Positions 24,574 to 32,651 of a DNA stretch of 64,000 bases are shown here, one piece after another. The notes under the pieces were generated by a model that saw nothing but the letters and a program-made list of their open reading frames with translations, made no database searches and was not told the DNA's origin. A program made the translations under genes and the position numbers. This DNA is from JAJXZP01 sp963787185 (GTDB taxonomy: Bacteria > Spirochaetota > Spirochaetia > Treponematales > Rectinemataceae), in NCBI GenBank assembly GCA_963787185.1, contig CAWBCC010000014.1, positions 620,001-684,000 of the forward strand. The letters run 5' to 3'. Position 1 is the first letter of the stretch. Every line of letters starts with the position of its first letter.

Positions 24574-24902
24574 CCAAGCCCCCCGAACATCCCCGGCGGC
24601 AGGGGAATGCCGTCCATACCCGAGGTCAGCTCATTCTGAATCGCTTCTTTGACTTTCCGCGCGGCGTCGTTGTAAGCGGCGCGCACGAGGTCCTGCAGAA
24701 GAGGTCCGTCACTCGTCTCCAGGGCTTCGGGGCTTATCTCGCAGGACAGCATATCGAGCGAGCCGTTCAGCGAGATGCGCACCATGCCTCCACCGGAGCT
24801 TCCCGTAGCCTCGATCCTGGCGGTGCGGTCGCGAAGCTCGTTCATCCTGGCCTGCATAGCCTGCGGATTGCGCAACATTTCCATCATGTCAGCCAAGTTC
24901 AT
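24570..24902 (-). CDS. Nucleoid-associated protein, YbaB/EbfC family
   Basis: 110 aa. The start MNLADMMEMLRNPQAMQARM sits at ATG 24902, although the frame stays open upstream; it overlaps the dnaX end by 14 nt. The family pattern is complete: an N-terminal amphipathic helix, ARIEATGSSGGGMVRISLNG, the Asp/Glu-rich helix and LVRAAYNDAARKVKE, then the flexible Gly/Pro-rich tail. The protein dimerises and binds DNA like tweezers. In Borrelia its homologue EbfC binds a specific operator, so a regulatory role in this spirochaete is possible. Confidence 0.92.
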   Translation of the reverse strand: MNLADMMEMLRNPQAMQARMNELRDRTARIEATGSSGGGMVRISLNGSLDMLSCEISPEALETSDGPLLQDLVRAAYNDAARKVKEAIQNELTSGMDGIPLPPGMFGGLG

Positions 24903-26580
24903 TGTGCTCTCCTTCATTCTGCCTCCGTGGAGGAAGGCGCGTTCCTCGGAAGACTCGCTCCACCACATCCACGGATGCCCCCTCGCCCGGCGCTCCCGCC
25001 CGCTTCGCGTCCTCCACGGGCTTGACGGCTTCCACGCGCAGCTCCACCTTGAAGGCGCGGCCACCTATTTCGGCGGCCTTGGCGGCGATACCCGAAAGGC
25101 TGCCTCGCACGACCGTCTCTTCCATGCCCGAACGGAAGGGAATGACCAATTTTTCTCCTTCGCTGCGCCAGGGAAGCGAGGCCGAAAGTCCGGTTTTCAG
25201 GAGCGGGCTCGAGCGTCCCAAGGTCTCTATGACCGAGGCCCGGAGGCTTTCCATGGATACCGGCCCCAGGCAGGTAGTCGCGGAGGGCCGAGGCTCGGGC
25301 TCGGAGGCCCCGGTCGCGGCGGCGAGACTGCCAAAGGCCGCCTTCAAGGCGGGTTGCAGCTCAGGCTTTTTTTTTTGCTCGACGCCGCGCTGTCCGGCCG
25401 ATGGGCCGGCGGCGAGGCCCTCCCCCGCGGCCGGCTCTCCGGCGAGGCGCCGTCGTAGATCGGCGACCGTCGCCGCCAGCTCGCCCGACGAAACATATTC
25501 GGACAAACGGGCCAGTCTCGCGACCGCCAGCTCGAGCTCGAAACGTTGATCGACCGTGAAGCGCAGGTTGCGGTAGAGATCGAGAAGGAGAGACAAGGCG
25601 CGCTCGATGCGCTCCGAGGAGAGAGCTTCGACCACTCCCGCGTCGAACGCCGAGGGCGGCGCACCGAGAAGCCCCGGCTTGCGTATCCCGTGTTTGAGAA
25701 GAAGCAGCGAGCGAAAATATTCGACCGCGTCTACGGCGCATTGCTCGACGGAGACGCCTCTCTCGAGAATGCCGTCGAGCGCAGCGAGAGCCGAAGCCAC
25801 GTCTCCGGCGGAGCAGAAACGGAACAGCTCGTTCAGCGCGTCCATGCCCACGAGGCCGAGCTTGTCGCGAATGAGGGCTGCGCTCAGGACTCCATCGGAG
25901 AATGCGCTCACTTGGTCGAAAAGGGTATAGGCATCGCGAAGCGAGCCCGCCGATTCCTTCGCGATCCAGAGAAGGGCGTCGTCCTCGGCTTTCAATCCCG
26001 CTTCTTCGGCCGCCTCGGCCAGCAGTCTCTTGATGACATCGATGGAGATGAGCCGAAACGCGAACTGCTGACAGCGGCTTTTTATGGTGGCCGGAACCTT
26101 GTGGATCTCGGTCGTCGCGAAGATGAACACGATGTAGGGAGGCGGTTCCTCTATGGTCTTGAGCAGCGCGTTGAACGCGCTGTTCGAGAGCATATGCACT
26201 TCGTCGATGATGTAGACTTTATAGCGCCCCCCATTGGGAGGGAACAGTACCTCGTCCTTGATCTGTCTGACATTGTCCACCGAGGTATTGGATGCACCGT
26301 CGATCTCGATCACGTCGAGACTCGCGCCGCGCGCGATCTCTACGCAGGAGCGGCACGTTCCGCAAGGCTTGGCCGTGGGACCGCGCTCGCAGTTCAAGGC
26401 CTTGGCCACTATGCGGGCGGTGCTGGTCTTGCCGCAGCCGCGCGGGCCCGAGAAAAGATAGGCATGCGATATGCGTCCGCTCGACAGACTGACCTCGAGC
26501 GTCGTGGAAACGAATTCCTGCCCGGCGAGCTCCTGGAAATTCTGAGGTCGCTTGCGGGTGGCCGTTATCTCGTAGGGCAT
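24889..26580 (-). CDS. dnaX: DNA polymerase III subunits tau/gamma
   Basis: 563 aa for the full-length product. The start MPYEITATRKRPQNFQELAG is at ATG 26580. Walker A is FSGPRGCGKTS; a zinc site is built from LNC...KPCGTCRSC; Walker B/DEAD-like VYIIDEVHMLS and the sensor 1 FIFATTE follow. Domains I-III end near residue 370. At about residue 401 the gene contains ten consecutive A's followed one codon later by an out-of-frame stop, see the separate entry. The remaining tau-specific part is less conserved. It loads sliding clamps and ties polymerase to helicase. Confidence 0.96.
   Translation of the reverse strand: MPYEITATRKRPQNFQELAGQEFVSTTLEVSLSSGRISHAYLFSGPRGCGKTSTARIVAKALNCERGPTAKPCGTCRSCVEIARGASLDVIEIDGASNTSVDNVRQIKDEVLFPPNGGRYKVYIIDEVHMLSNSAFNALLKTIEEPPPYIVFIFATTEIHKVPATIKSRCQQFAFRLISIDVIKRLLAEAAEEAGLKAEDDALLWIAKESAGSLRDAYTLFDQVSAFSDGVLSAALIRDKLGLVGMDALNELFRFCSAGDVASALAALDGILERGVSVEQCAVDAVEYFRSLLLLKHGIRKPGLLGAPPSAFDAGVVEALSSERIERALSLLLDLYRNLRFTVDQRFELELAVARLARLSEYVSSGELAATVADLRRRLAGEPAAGEGLAAGPSAGQRGVEQKKKPELQPALKAAFGSLAAATGASEPEPRPSATTCLGPVSMESLRASVIETLGRSSPLLKTGLSASLPWRSEGEKLVIPFRSGMEETVVRGSLSGIAAKAAEIGGRAFKVELRVEAVKPVEDAKRAGAPGEGASVDVVERVFRGTRLPPRRQNEGEHNELG
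25338..25376 (-). other. Slippage/-1 frameshift signal within dnaX (gamma-subunit production)
   Basis: Minus-strand reading is GAG C-A10-G CCT GAG, with the ten A's at 25376-25367. Frame zero continues as EQKKKPEL. A -1 slip, or transcripts with one added A, would read EQKKKA followed at once by TGA (25363-25361), giving a product of about 406 aa ending just after domain III. Thirteen bases past the slip site a 5-bp GC hairpin CCGCC-TTGAA-GGCGG (25352-25338) could stimulate it. E. coli (ribosomal frameshift) and Thermus (transcriptional slippage) make their short gamma this way. Confidence 0.75.
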
Positions 26581-26633
26581 GCGAGAAAAGTAGCATAAGA
26601 AGGTCGAGGGGTAAAGCGGAGAGAGGCGAATCA

Positions 26634-26747
26634 AGCGCCCCAAGCCAGGCGCTCTGCATCACCGCGTCTACCGCTTACCGTTGCTTCCTTCCGGACCTGG
26701 CGGATTTGGGCGGCGGCTACGTGCGCAGTGCCTGGCTTGGGGCGCTC
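26634..26747 (-). ncRNA. ffs: Signal recognition particle RNA (4.5S type)
   Basis: Minus strand. The ends pair: GCGCCCCAAGCCAGGC near 26745 with GCCTGGCTTGGGGCGC near 26635. The apical part contains CAGGTCCGGAAGGAAGCAAC, the conserved SRP RNA tetraloop and symmetric-loop sequence that binds Ffh. Length (about 110 nt) matches the small bacterial form. It stands between the serine tRNA cluster and dnaX on the same strand. Exact ends are estimated from pairing. Confidence 0.93.
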
Positions 26748-26759
26748 GAAAGGCATTTG

Positions 26760-26846
26760 CGGAGAGAGAGGGATTTGAACCCTCGGTACCCTTACGAGTA
26801 CACACGACTTCCAATCGTGCACCTTCGGCCGCTCGGTCATCTCTCC
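26760..26846 (-). tRNA. tRNA-Ser (anticodon GGA)
   Basis: Cloverleaf with a long variable arm: acceptor GGAGAGA/TCTCTCC, anticodon stem CACGA/TCGTG around loop TTGGAAG, variable arm near GTACTCGTAAGGGTAC, and T-loop GGTTCAAATCC. The 80 nt between this gene and tRNA-Ser(CGA) contain no third gene. Confidence 0.94.
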
Positions 26847-26928
26847 GGGAAGCTCATTTTTACCTCTGCGTAGCTGAAGACGGAAACTTCGGTTCGAGTC
26901 CCCCGCCCTTCGGGGCAGTGAACTCTCG

Positions 26929-27015
26929 CGGAGAGAGGGGGATTCGAACCCCCGGAACCCTTACGGGTTCAACGGTTTTCGAGACCGCCCGATTCAACCG
27001 CTCTCGCATCTCTCC
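26929..27015 (-). tRNA. tRNA-Ser (anticodon CGA)
   Basis: Acceptor GGAGAGA/TCTCTCC, anticodon loop CTCGAAA on stem GCGGT/ACCGT (one G-U pair), long variable arm around GAACCCGTAAGGGTTC, and T-loop GGTTCGAATCC. CCA is not encoded. Confidence 0.94.
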
Positions 27016-27024
27016 ATGGGCGAT

Positions 27025-27098
27025 TGAGGCTAAGTGGATTCGAACCGCCGACCTTCAGATCCGCAATCTGATGCTCTATCCAGCTGAGCTATAGCCTC
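27025..27098 (-). tRNA. tRNA-Arg (anticodon GCG)
   Basis: Acceptor GAGGCTA/TAGCCTC with discriminator A, D-arm AGCTCAGCTGGATAGAGC, anticodon loop TTGCGGA on stem TCAGA/TCTGA, and T-arm containing GGTTCGAATCC. The GCG rather than ACG anticodon (A34 to inosine) is notable for a CGN-reading tRNA. Confidence 0.92.
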
Positions 27099-27108
27099 AC
27101 GAAAAAAA

Positions 27109-27196
<88 letters not shown>

Positions 27197-27213
27197 AATC
27201 GTACCCACGATCG

Positions 27214-27298
27214 CGGAGCAGGAGGGATTCGAACCCTCGGTACCTTACGGTACAACGGTTTTCAAGACCGTCTCCTTAAACCGCTCGGACACCGCTCC
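27214..27298 (-). tRNA. tRNA-Ser (anticodon TGA)
   Basis: Acceptor GGAGCGG/CTGCTCC (one G-U pair), anticodon loop CTTGAAA on stem ACGGT/ACCGT, variable arm GTACCGTAAGGTAC, and T-loop GGTTCGAATCC. This is the promoter-proximal member of the tRNA cluster. Confidence 0.94.
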
Positions 27299-27371
27299 TG
27301 AAATTGTGGCGCCAGCCTGGGCCGACGGTAGTCCACGATACGGGAAAAATATTCGCTTGTCAAGATACGGT

Positions 27372-27863
27372 CTATTCGATCAGGTATCGGCCGATCTCGC
27401 GAAGCTCGGTGATAGTCGTATACACGGCCGGCTTCTGACCCGCGGATTCCTTATCGAGAGCGGCGACCTTCACGTAAAGTTCGTTGAGTTTGTCGGCGAG
27501 AATCTTGAGGTTGGGACTGAAATTGTTCACCGCCATTTCGCGCAGGACCTTGTCCGTCTCGCTTATTCGTCCGCTGCTCGGGGAGCTCGAGGCGAGGTAG
27601 CGCAGGTTGGGCAATATCTGCCGCTTCGCTTGATAGACGAAACGCGCAGTGGCGAGAATCTGCGAATAGAGTTCGTCAAGGTGATAGCCTTGGTAGCGGT
27701 AATTCTCGGCTTTTTCGGTGAGCTCTTCGATGAGATTCCAGGTGCCGGGGTCGAGCGTCATGGATGAGAGCGCCCGGCGCGTGAAGCGGTTGGATATGTT
27801 CGTCCGATAATGATCGCCGATAGACTCGATGACCGAAAATATTTCGGGGTTCTTCACTTGCAT
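27372..27863 (-). CDS. Hypothetical helical cytoplasmic protein
   Basis: 163 aa from ATG 27863, or 169 aa from the ATG at 27881. The first is preferred because a TATACT box (minus strand, 27878-27873) ends 9 nt before it and overlaps codons of the longer version. There is no signal peptide. It is almost all helical, with alternating Leu/Tyr and basic residues (LYSQILATARFVYQAKRQILPN), ending in a possible coiled coil. It looks like a conserved spirochaetal protein but I cannot name the family. The divergent or tandem context with tRNA-Ser upstream gives no functional hint. Confidence 0.65.
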   Translation of the reverse strand: MQVKNPEIFSVIESIGDHYRTNISNRFTRRALSSMTLDPGTWNLIEELTEKAENYRYQGYHLDELYSQILATARFVYQAKRQILPNLRYLASSSPSSGRISETDKVLREMAVNNFSPNLKILADKLNELYVKVAALDKESAGQKPAVYTTITELREIGRYLIE

Positions 27864-27904
27864 TGCATTTCTAGTATACATCAGCTCTGCGTCCTGCGCT
27901 ACCG

Positions 27905-28927
27905 TTACGATGCTTCGCGCACGCTTATCGGTCCGACCCGAGTCGGCGGGACTTCGCCGGAGGCGCAGCCCTGCCGGCTGCCGCGAGCGGCGAGTTCCGC
28001 CTCGACGGCGCCGTATATCTGCGATTTGTCGATGACTTTCTTGGGCGCCAGTCGTTCACGATCAGCGATGTCCGAACAAAGACGAATGACTTCGCAATCC
28101 GGCGGCAGCACCTCGAGGCAATCTGCCAGAAAGGAGGGCAACGCCTCGCGATGGAGAAGGGATATCTCCCCGGCCGGATATTCTGCAGCGAGCGCAGAGC
28201 CCCGGGCCAGCTGTAGATCGTGAAACTTGACTCCATCGAGGCGGAGTTCCGACAAAGCTCGGGCGCTGTCGAGCATATCCGAACGGGACTCGCCCGGCAG
28301 ACCCAGGATGAGATGGGCGGCCGTCCTCAGGCCCGGCAGCGCGAGAAATCGGCGGGCCCTTTCGAAGGCGGCGAAATCGTGTCCTCGATGGATGCGCGCC
28401 AGGGTGTTGTCGTGGGCGCTCTGCAGTCCGAGCTCGACCCAGACCTCCAGACCCCCGGCGGCGTAGGAAGCCAACAGCTCCGCCTTTTCCGCATCCACGC
28501 AATCTGGACGAGTCGAGACGACCAGCCCTCGGAACTTGCCGCCCTCTCCCCAGGCCAGACCCTCGTCATAGACGGCGCGAAGGCGCCCCACGGAGGCATT
28601 AGTTGAGGAATAGGCCTGGAAATAGAGGAAGAACGCGCGGGCATCGTAGCGCCTGCGGAGAAAAGACAAGGCTTTGCCGATCTGAGCGTCGAGGCTTTCG
28701 CAGTCCACGGAGTCGATGTAGGGAGCTCTCCCTGCCGAGGGAGCACAGTACGAGCAGCCTCTCTTGCCCCGTCCCTCGTTTCTATGAGGGCAGGAGAACC
28801 CCCCGTCGACGCCCACTCTCCACACGCGCTCTCCATGACGCTCTCTCAGCCTGTCGGCATGACGATTGAATCGAGAGTCTACTTTTCGTCCATCTTCCGG
28901 TCGCCGAGCGCCTTGCATCGTCGCCAT
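27905..28927 (-). CDS. Radical SAM protein of the YhcC (TIGR01212) type
   Basis: 340 aa from ATG 28927. The cysteine pattern is FSCPHRNEGRGKRGCSYC, which is the widely spaced CX9-11CXXC of the TIGR01212/YhcC family instead of the usual CxxxCxxC. Other family marks: FFLYFQAYSSTNAS, VVSTRPDCV, WVELGLQSAHDNTLARIHRG and HLILGLPGES. The role of YhcC proteins is unresolved (a tRNA or metabolic modification). It is divergent from the solute-binding-like lipoprotein gene, with 20 nt between starts. Confidence 0.9.
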   Translation of the reverse strand: MATMQGARRPEDGRKVDSRFNRHADRLRERHGERVWRVGVDGGFSCPHRNEGRGKRGCSYCAPSAGRAPYIDSVDCESLDAQIGKALSFLRRRYDARAFFLYFQAYSSTNASVGRLRAVYDEGLAWGEGGKFRGLVVSTRPDCVDAEKAELLASYAAGGLEVWVELGLQSAHDNTLARIHRGHDFAAFERARRFLALPGLRTAAHLILGLPGESRSDMLDSARALSELRLDGVKFHDLQLARGSALAAEYPAGEISLLHREALPSFLADCLEVLPPDCEVIRLCSDIADRERLAPKKVIDKSQIYGAVEAELAARGSRQGCASGEVPPTRVGPISVREAS

Positions 28928-28947
28928 CCTCCGTATATCGTTGCCTC

Positions 28948-30234
28948 ATGAGCAGAACATCGCCGCCGCGTCGGATAGTCGCGCTGCTGGCGGCGATCGC
29001 CGTCGGCCTCGGCGCCGTCGCACTCGATTCCTGCAGCATCATCGATACGAAATCCGCCAAAATCTGGACCGACATACCGGAGATCGCCCTCTGCGCCGAA
29101 CTTTTCAACGATTCGCAGAAGCGCTTCCTGATCGAAGTTCAATGGAAAGCCGATCTCGTCTCGGCTCTCAGCCAGGCCAGTACGCCGCCCGCGCTGGCCA
29201 TAGGCCGCTTCTTGAAGAGCCAGGCTATCCGCGATCGCTTCCTCTCACTGGATTATCTCTTCGGCGAGCTCATCGTCAATCAGTCCGCCTTCTACCCGGA
29301 GCTTCTCGACCTCGGCCATGTCGAAGGCCGGCAGATACTCCTTCCGGTGTCGTTCGACCTGCCGACGATCGTCTTTCCCCGCGGCACGCCCGGAATAAAA
29401 AACGATTTCACGCTCGGTCTGTCGGACCTGGCGGGACCGGCCAAGGCCTACAACCAGCGCGATGGAGCCGATTATGTCCGCATGGGGTTTTCGCCCCGCT
29501 GGGACGGCGACTTTTTGACCCTCGAGGTGAGCGCAGCGGGGGCGGCTTTTTGCGAGGGAAAACCGCTGACCTGGAACGACCGGGGCCTTCGGGATGCCAT
29601 CGCCGACGTCCGAGCATGGACGGCTGGGGTCAACGGCTCCTCCTCGCTCGAGGACGATTTTCAGTTCAAGTATCTGTATACGCCCGCCTACCAGTACGTC
29701 TCGGCGGGGCGAAGCCTGTTCGCCTATATAGACTCGGGCAGCTTCTTCCTCATACCGGAGGAAAAACGCTCGACATTGGACTATCGCTGGTTCGCTCACA
29801 AGGGCTCGGTTCCTATCTCCGAGCAGATGGTGTTCGCGGGACTCGTTCGTTCGGGCCGAGGCAGGTCGGCGGCGGAAGCCTTCATCAAATGGTTTTTTAC
29901 CGAAAAGGCCCAGCATGATATCCTCGAAAGCGAACGGCGCGCGCGCGCCCTCGAAAGCTCCTTCGGCATAGCGGAGGGATTCTCCACTCTCCGGTCGGTC
30001 AACGAGAGGGTCTTCCCGCTCTTTTACCCGGCTCTTGTCGGACATCTGCCCCCTGCCAACTCGATGTCCGCCCCACAGGAGCTCCCGAGCGAGTGGCCTC
30101 GCTTGGAACGTTCGGTCATCGCGCCGTGGCTCATTCAGGTGAGCGGCCGGCCCGAGGACTCGCCGTCGAGCGATCCGGGCCGCGAACTCTCGGCGAAGAT
30201 GGTCGACTACATCAAAAGGTCCGCGCCGCCTTGA
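28948..30234 (+). CDS. Extracellular solute-binding-like lipoprotein
   Basis: 428 aa from ATG 28948. A TATATC box ends 8 nt before the ATG, so the mRNA may be leaderless. The signal peptide ends in LDSC (lipobox, Cys at about 29). The mature part has the two-lobe layout of family 1 substrate-binding proteins: early TDIPEIALCAELFN, a central ILLPVSFDLPTIVFPRGTPG, and late AFIKWFFTEKAQHDILES as in sugar-binding proteins. No permease or ATPase genes are adjacent, so it may serve a distant transporter or have been recruited to another role. The stop region overlaps the convergent dus gene by 28 nt. Confidence 0.7.
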   Translation: MSRTSPPRRIVALLAAIAVGLGAVALDSCSIIDTKSAKIWTDIPEIALCAELFNDSQKRFLIEVQWKADLVSALSQASTPPALAIGRFLKSQAIRDRFLSLDYLFGELIVNQSAFYPELLDLGHVEGRQILLPVSFDLPTIVFPRGTPGIKNDFTLGLSDLAGPAKAYNQRDGADYVRMGFSPRWDGDFLTLEVSAAGAAFCEGKPLTWNDRGLRDAIADVRAWTAGVNGSSSLEDDFQFKYLYTPAYQYVSAGRSLFAYIDSGSFFLIPEEKRSTLDYRWFAHKGSVPISEQMVFAGLVRSGRGRSAAEAFIKWFFTEKAQHDILESERRARALESSFGIAEGFSTLRSVNERVFPLFYPALVGHLPPANSMSAPQELPSEWPRLERSVIAPWLIQVSGRPEDSPSSDPGRELSAKMVDYIKRSAPP

Positions 30235-31301
30235 GCTTCAAGCGAAGCGTCGGTCCCCTGCTCAGGCTCGGATATCGTCTCCCGAGCAGGCTCCTCCGCC
30301 ATTGCCGCCCAGCGATCGAAAAGTCTGTCGAATTCTTCGAGGTTCGAGGAGCGTACCGCCTCCGTTCGAAGCTCGGCCCCGAAGGCCGTGCCCTTGCTGT
30401 ACGAACAAAACTGCTTGCGAAACTCCACGCAGGCCTTCCTCGCTCCGAGAAACTTCGCCGAAAGTTCAAGATGTTTTCGAGCTGTTTCGGCCCGCAGTGC
30501 GGCGTTCGCATGCGTTGCCGCCCCGCCTTCCTGCAAGGCCCGGGCCTCCCGAAAAATGAAGGGATTGCCCATAGCGCCCCGCGCGATCATAACGCCGGCA
30601 CAGCCTGTTTCGGCCAGCATGCGCACCGCATCCTCGGCATGGAACACGTCGCCCGATCCGAATACCGGCACGGGCAGCGCGCGCGCTATCTCGGCGATCT
30701 GTGACCAGTCCGCCTTCCCGCTGTAGCCCTGGACTTTGGTCCTGGCGTGGAGCGTGACGGCCGCGGCCCCGCCTTCGACTGCCGCCCCGGCAGTTTCGAG
30801 GTAATTGATATTCTCCGAGTCCCAGCCTGAGCGGATTTTTACCGTCACTGGCACATCGGCGGCACCAGCCTCGCAAAGTGCAGCCACCATTGCGCGTACG
30901 ATATCCCGTATGAGCTCCGGATGCCGGATCAAGGCCGAGCCGGCGCCGGAGCGGACGATCTTGGGCACGGGGCAACCGCAATTCAGGTCGATGACCGAGG
31001 GTTTCCAGGGCAGAAGCATGACGGAGGCCCTCGCCAAGATCTCGGGCTTGGCGCCGAAGAGCTGTATGGCATAGTGCTTCTCGTTGTCGGCGCGCGAGAG
31101 AAGCTCCTGCGTCTTGGGGTGATTCCGTGCGAAGGCTTCCGAGCTGACCATTTCGGTGTAGCAAAGATCGGCGCCCTGCTCGACGCAAACCGAGCGGAAG
31201 GCCGCGTCGGAATAGCCGGCCACTGGAGCCAGAAAAAGATTTCCAGACAGCTCGAGCGCGCCAATGCGCAGCCCATGACGGAGAGAAACGGGGTCTCTCA
31301 T
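30207..31301 (-). CDS. tRNA-dihydrouridine synthase
   Basis: 364 aa from ATG 31301 (an upstream ATG at 31337 also fits; neither has a good ribosome site). FMN TIM barrel motifs: LFLAPVAGYSDAAFR, SVIDLNCGCPVPKIVRSGAGSAL (catalytic Cys in NCGCP), VTVKIRSGWD, VTLHARTKVQGYSG (His) and VFGSGDVF. C-terminal helical RNA-binding domain is present. The length and motif set fit the DusB-like bacterial branch. It reduces uridines in the tRNA D-loop. Converges with the lipoprotein gene (28 nt overlap). Confidence 0.9.
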   Translation of the reverse strand: MRDPVSLRHGLRIGALELSGNLFLAPVAGYSDAAFRSVCVEQGADLCYTEMVSSEAFARNHPKTQELLSRADNEKHYAIQLFGAKPEILARASVMLLPWKPSVIDLNCGCPVPKIVRSGAGSALIRHPELIRDIVRAMVAALCEAGAADVPVTVKIRSGWDSENINYLETAGAAVEGGAAAVTLHARTKVQGYSGKADWSQIAEIARALPVPVFGSGDVFHAEDAVRMLAETGCAGVMIARGAMGNPFIFREARALQEGGAATHANAALRAETARKHLELSAKFLGARKACVEFRKQFCSYSKGTAFGAELRTEAVRSSNLEEFDRLFDRWAAMAEEPARETISEPEQGTDASLEAQGGADLLM

Positions 31302-31359
31302 TCGGGTATCGCGGGAGCGAAAGTGCTCGACTGACATCTAAGAGGTAAGCAAGAATATA

Positions 31360-31585
31360 GCCACAGAGACACGGAGGCACGAAGCCGGATCACGGATGAG
31401 AATGCCCATAGTGAGGGCCCAGGAATGTAAAAATCCTTATGCTGCATTTCCACGTGTCAATAAACCGCCGGCATTTGCACACCATTTCAGAGAAACCGGA
31501 GAAAACACGAAGCCAATTTCACAAGTAACCAACTCCTGAAATTGGCCCAATCGGCTTCTCCCTTCTTTCTCCGTGCCTCTGTGGC
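31360..31585 (+). repeat. Intergenic segment flanked by imperfect inverted repeats, no gene
   Basis: GCCACAGAGACACGGAG at 31360-31376 is matched in reverse complement by CTCCGTGCCTCTGTGGC at 31569-31585 (one mismatch in 17). Inside, GCCAATTTC (31512-31520) and GAAATTGGC (31538-31546) form a perfect 9-bp pair. No open frame of interest is contained. The 350 nt between dus and tatD is otherwise empty, and is A/T-richer than its surroundings. A small non-autonomous element or folded RNA is possible. Confidence 0.5.
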
Positions 31586-31653
31586 TCATCCTCTCGTCGA
31601 ACCGCCATCTAATCCCTCAATTCAATTCGCTTAGCGGAGCCTCTCCCATATCC

Positions 31654-32445
31654 TTAGGTCCAGACAGGCACAGGCAACCGGAAAAAATGACAGGCATTCT
31701 CGTAGAGCGCTTTCGATACCTCAATCGGATCCATTTCGAGAAGATCGGCGAGGAAAGTCGCCGTTGAAGGCAGATACTCCGGCTTGTTGCGCCTGCCACG
31801 ATAATCGGCCGGCACCATGAATGGAGCCTCGCTCTCTATAAGAATCCTCTCCAACGGGACGACTCGAACCGTGTCGTGGAGATTTCGAGCATTTCGGTAG
31901 GTGAGATTGCCGGCAAAAGAGAAATAGACGTTCAATTCGAGCTCGATCGCCCTGCGGGCGTACTCGGCGTCCTCGGAATAGCAATGGAAAACACCGCCAG
32001 CGGGAGGCATCCGGTCGCGAAGAATGTCGAGAACATCCTTGCCGGCCTCGCGATTGTGGACTATTACGGGAAGATTGAGCCGGCTCGCGAGCTCGAGTTG
32101 ATCGATGAAAAGTTCGATTTGGCTCTTGCGATCGCCGAAACGGTGAAAGTAGTCGAGCCCGATCTCGCCCAAGGCGATCACACGAGGTAGCTTGGACGCA
32201 TCCTCGATCGTGCGGCGCCACTCCTTCCCGGGATTTTGGACCTCGGAGGGAGACACCCCTACGGCATGGTATACGTGCTCGAGAGTTTTGAGATTTTCGT
32301 AGACCTGGCGAAAGTCCATGAGACTATTGCAGATACTGACGATCTTCGTGACGCCGGCCTGCTTAGCCTCCTGGCATACCAAAAGTTGTTCGATAGGGTC
32401 ATCGAAAATGAGCCCGATGTGGGCATGAGTGTCGAAATACTGCAT
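31654..32445 (-). CDS. tatD: TatD-family metal-dependent hydrolase/DNase
   Basis: 263 aa from ATG 32445 (ACGGAAGACAG upstream). N-terminal FDTHAHIGL carries the metal-binding HxH; other ligands sit in AVGVSPSEV, ALGEIGLDYFHRF (catalytic Glu), PVIVHNREA and GVFHCYSED; ILIESEAPF replaces the usual 'ETDAP' so the Asp ligand is substituted by Glu-Ala (a departure worth noting). A TIM-barrel 3'-5' exonuclease role is usual for the family. The gap of about 200 nt to lptB contains no recognisable gene. Confidence 0.88.
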   Translation of the reverse strand: MQYFDTHAHIGLIFDDPIEQLLVCQEAKQAGVTKIVSICNSLMDFRQVYENLKTLEHVYHAVGVSPSEVQNPGKEWRRTIEDASKLPRVIALGEIGLDYFHRFGDRKSQIELFIDQLELASRLNLPVIVHNREAGKDVLDILRDRMPPAGGVFHCYSEDAEYARRAIELELNVYFSFAGNLTYRNARNLHDTVRVVPLERILIESEAPFMVPADYRGRRNKPEYLPSTATFLADLLEMDPIEVSKALYENACHFFRLPVPVWT

Positions 32446-32651
32446 CTGTCTTCCGTAAGAACGTTGGTGATGATGTGGAATCCCAAACGGGGCAGATATG
32501 AATGTAGCATGCCCGCATCGCGCCGTCAACTCGCTACGCAGAAACGGGTAGGGGGAGGAGGAAGAAGATGACCGGGTCCATAAGCCGGCTTCTTCCTTGA
32601 TGAGGACTATATCTAATCTCCGGCGATTTCGTCAACCAAGAGAGATGGGCT

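Noticed and set aside
26848..26928. A second tRNA-like fragment containing GGTTCGAGTCC on the plus strand between two serine tRNAs
   Set aside because: The T-arm stem does not pair and no acceptor or anticodon arm can be drawn; only a 5-bp CCCCG/CGGGG hairpin is present.
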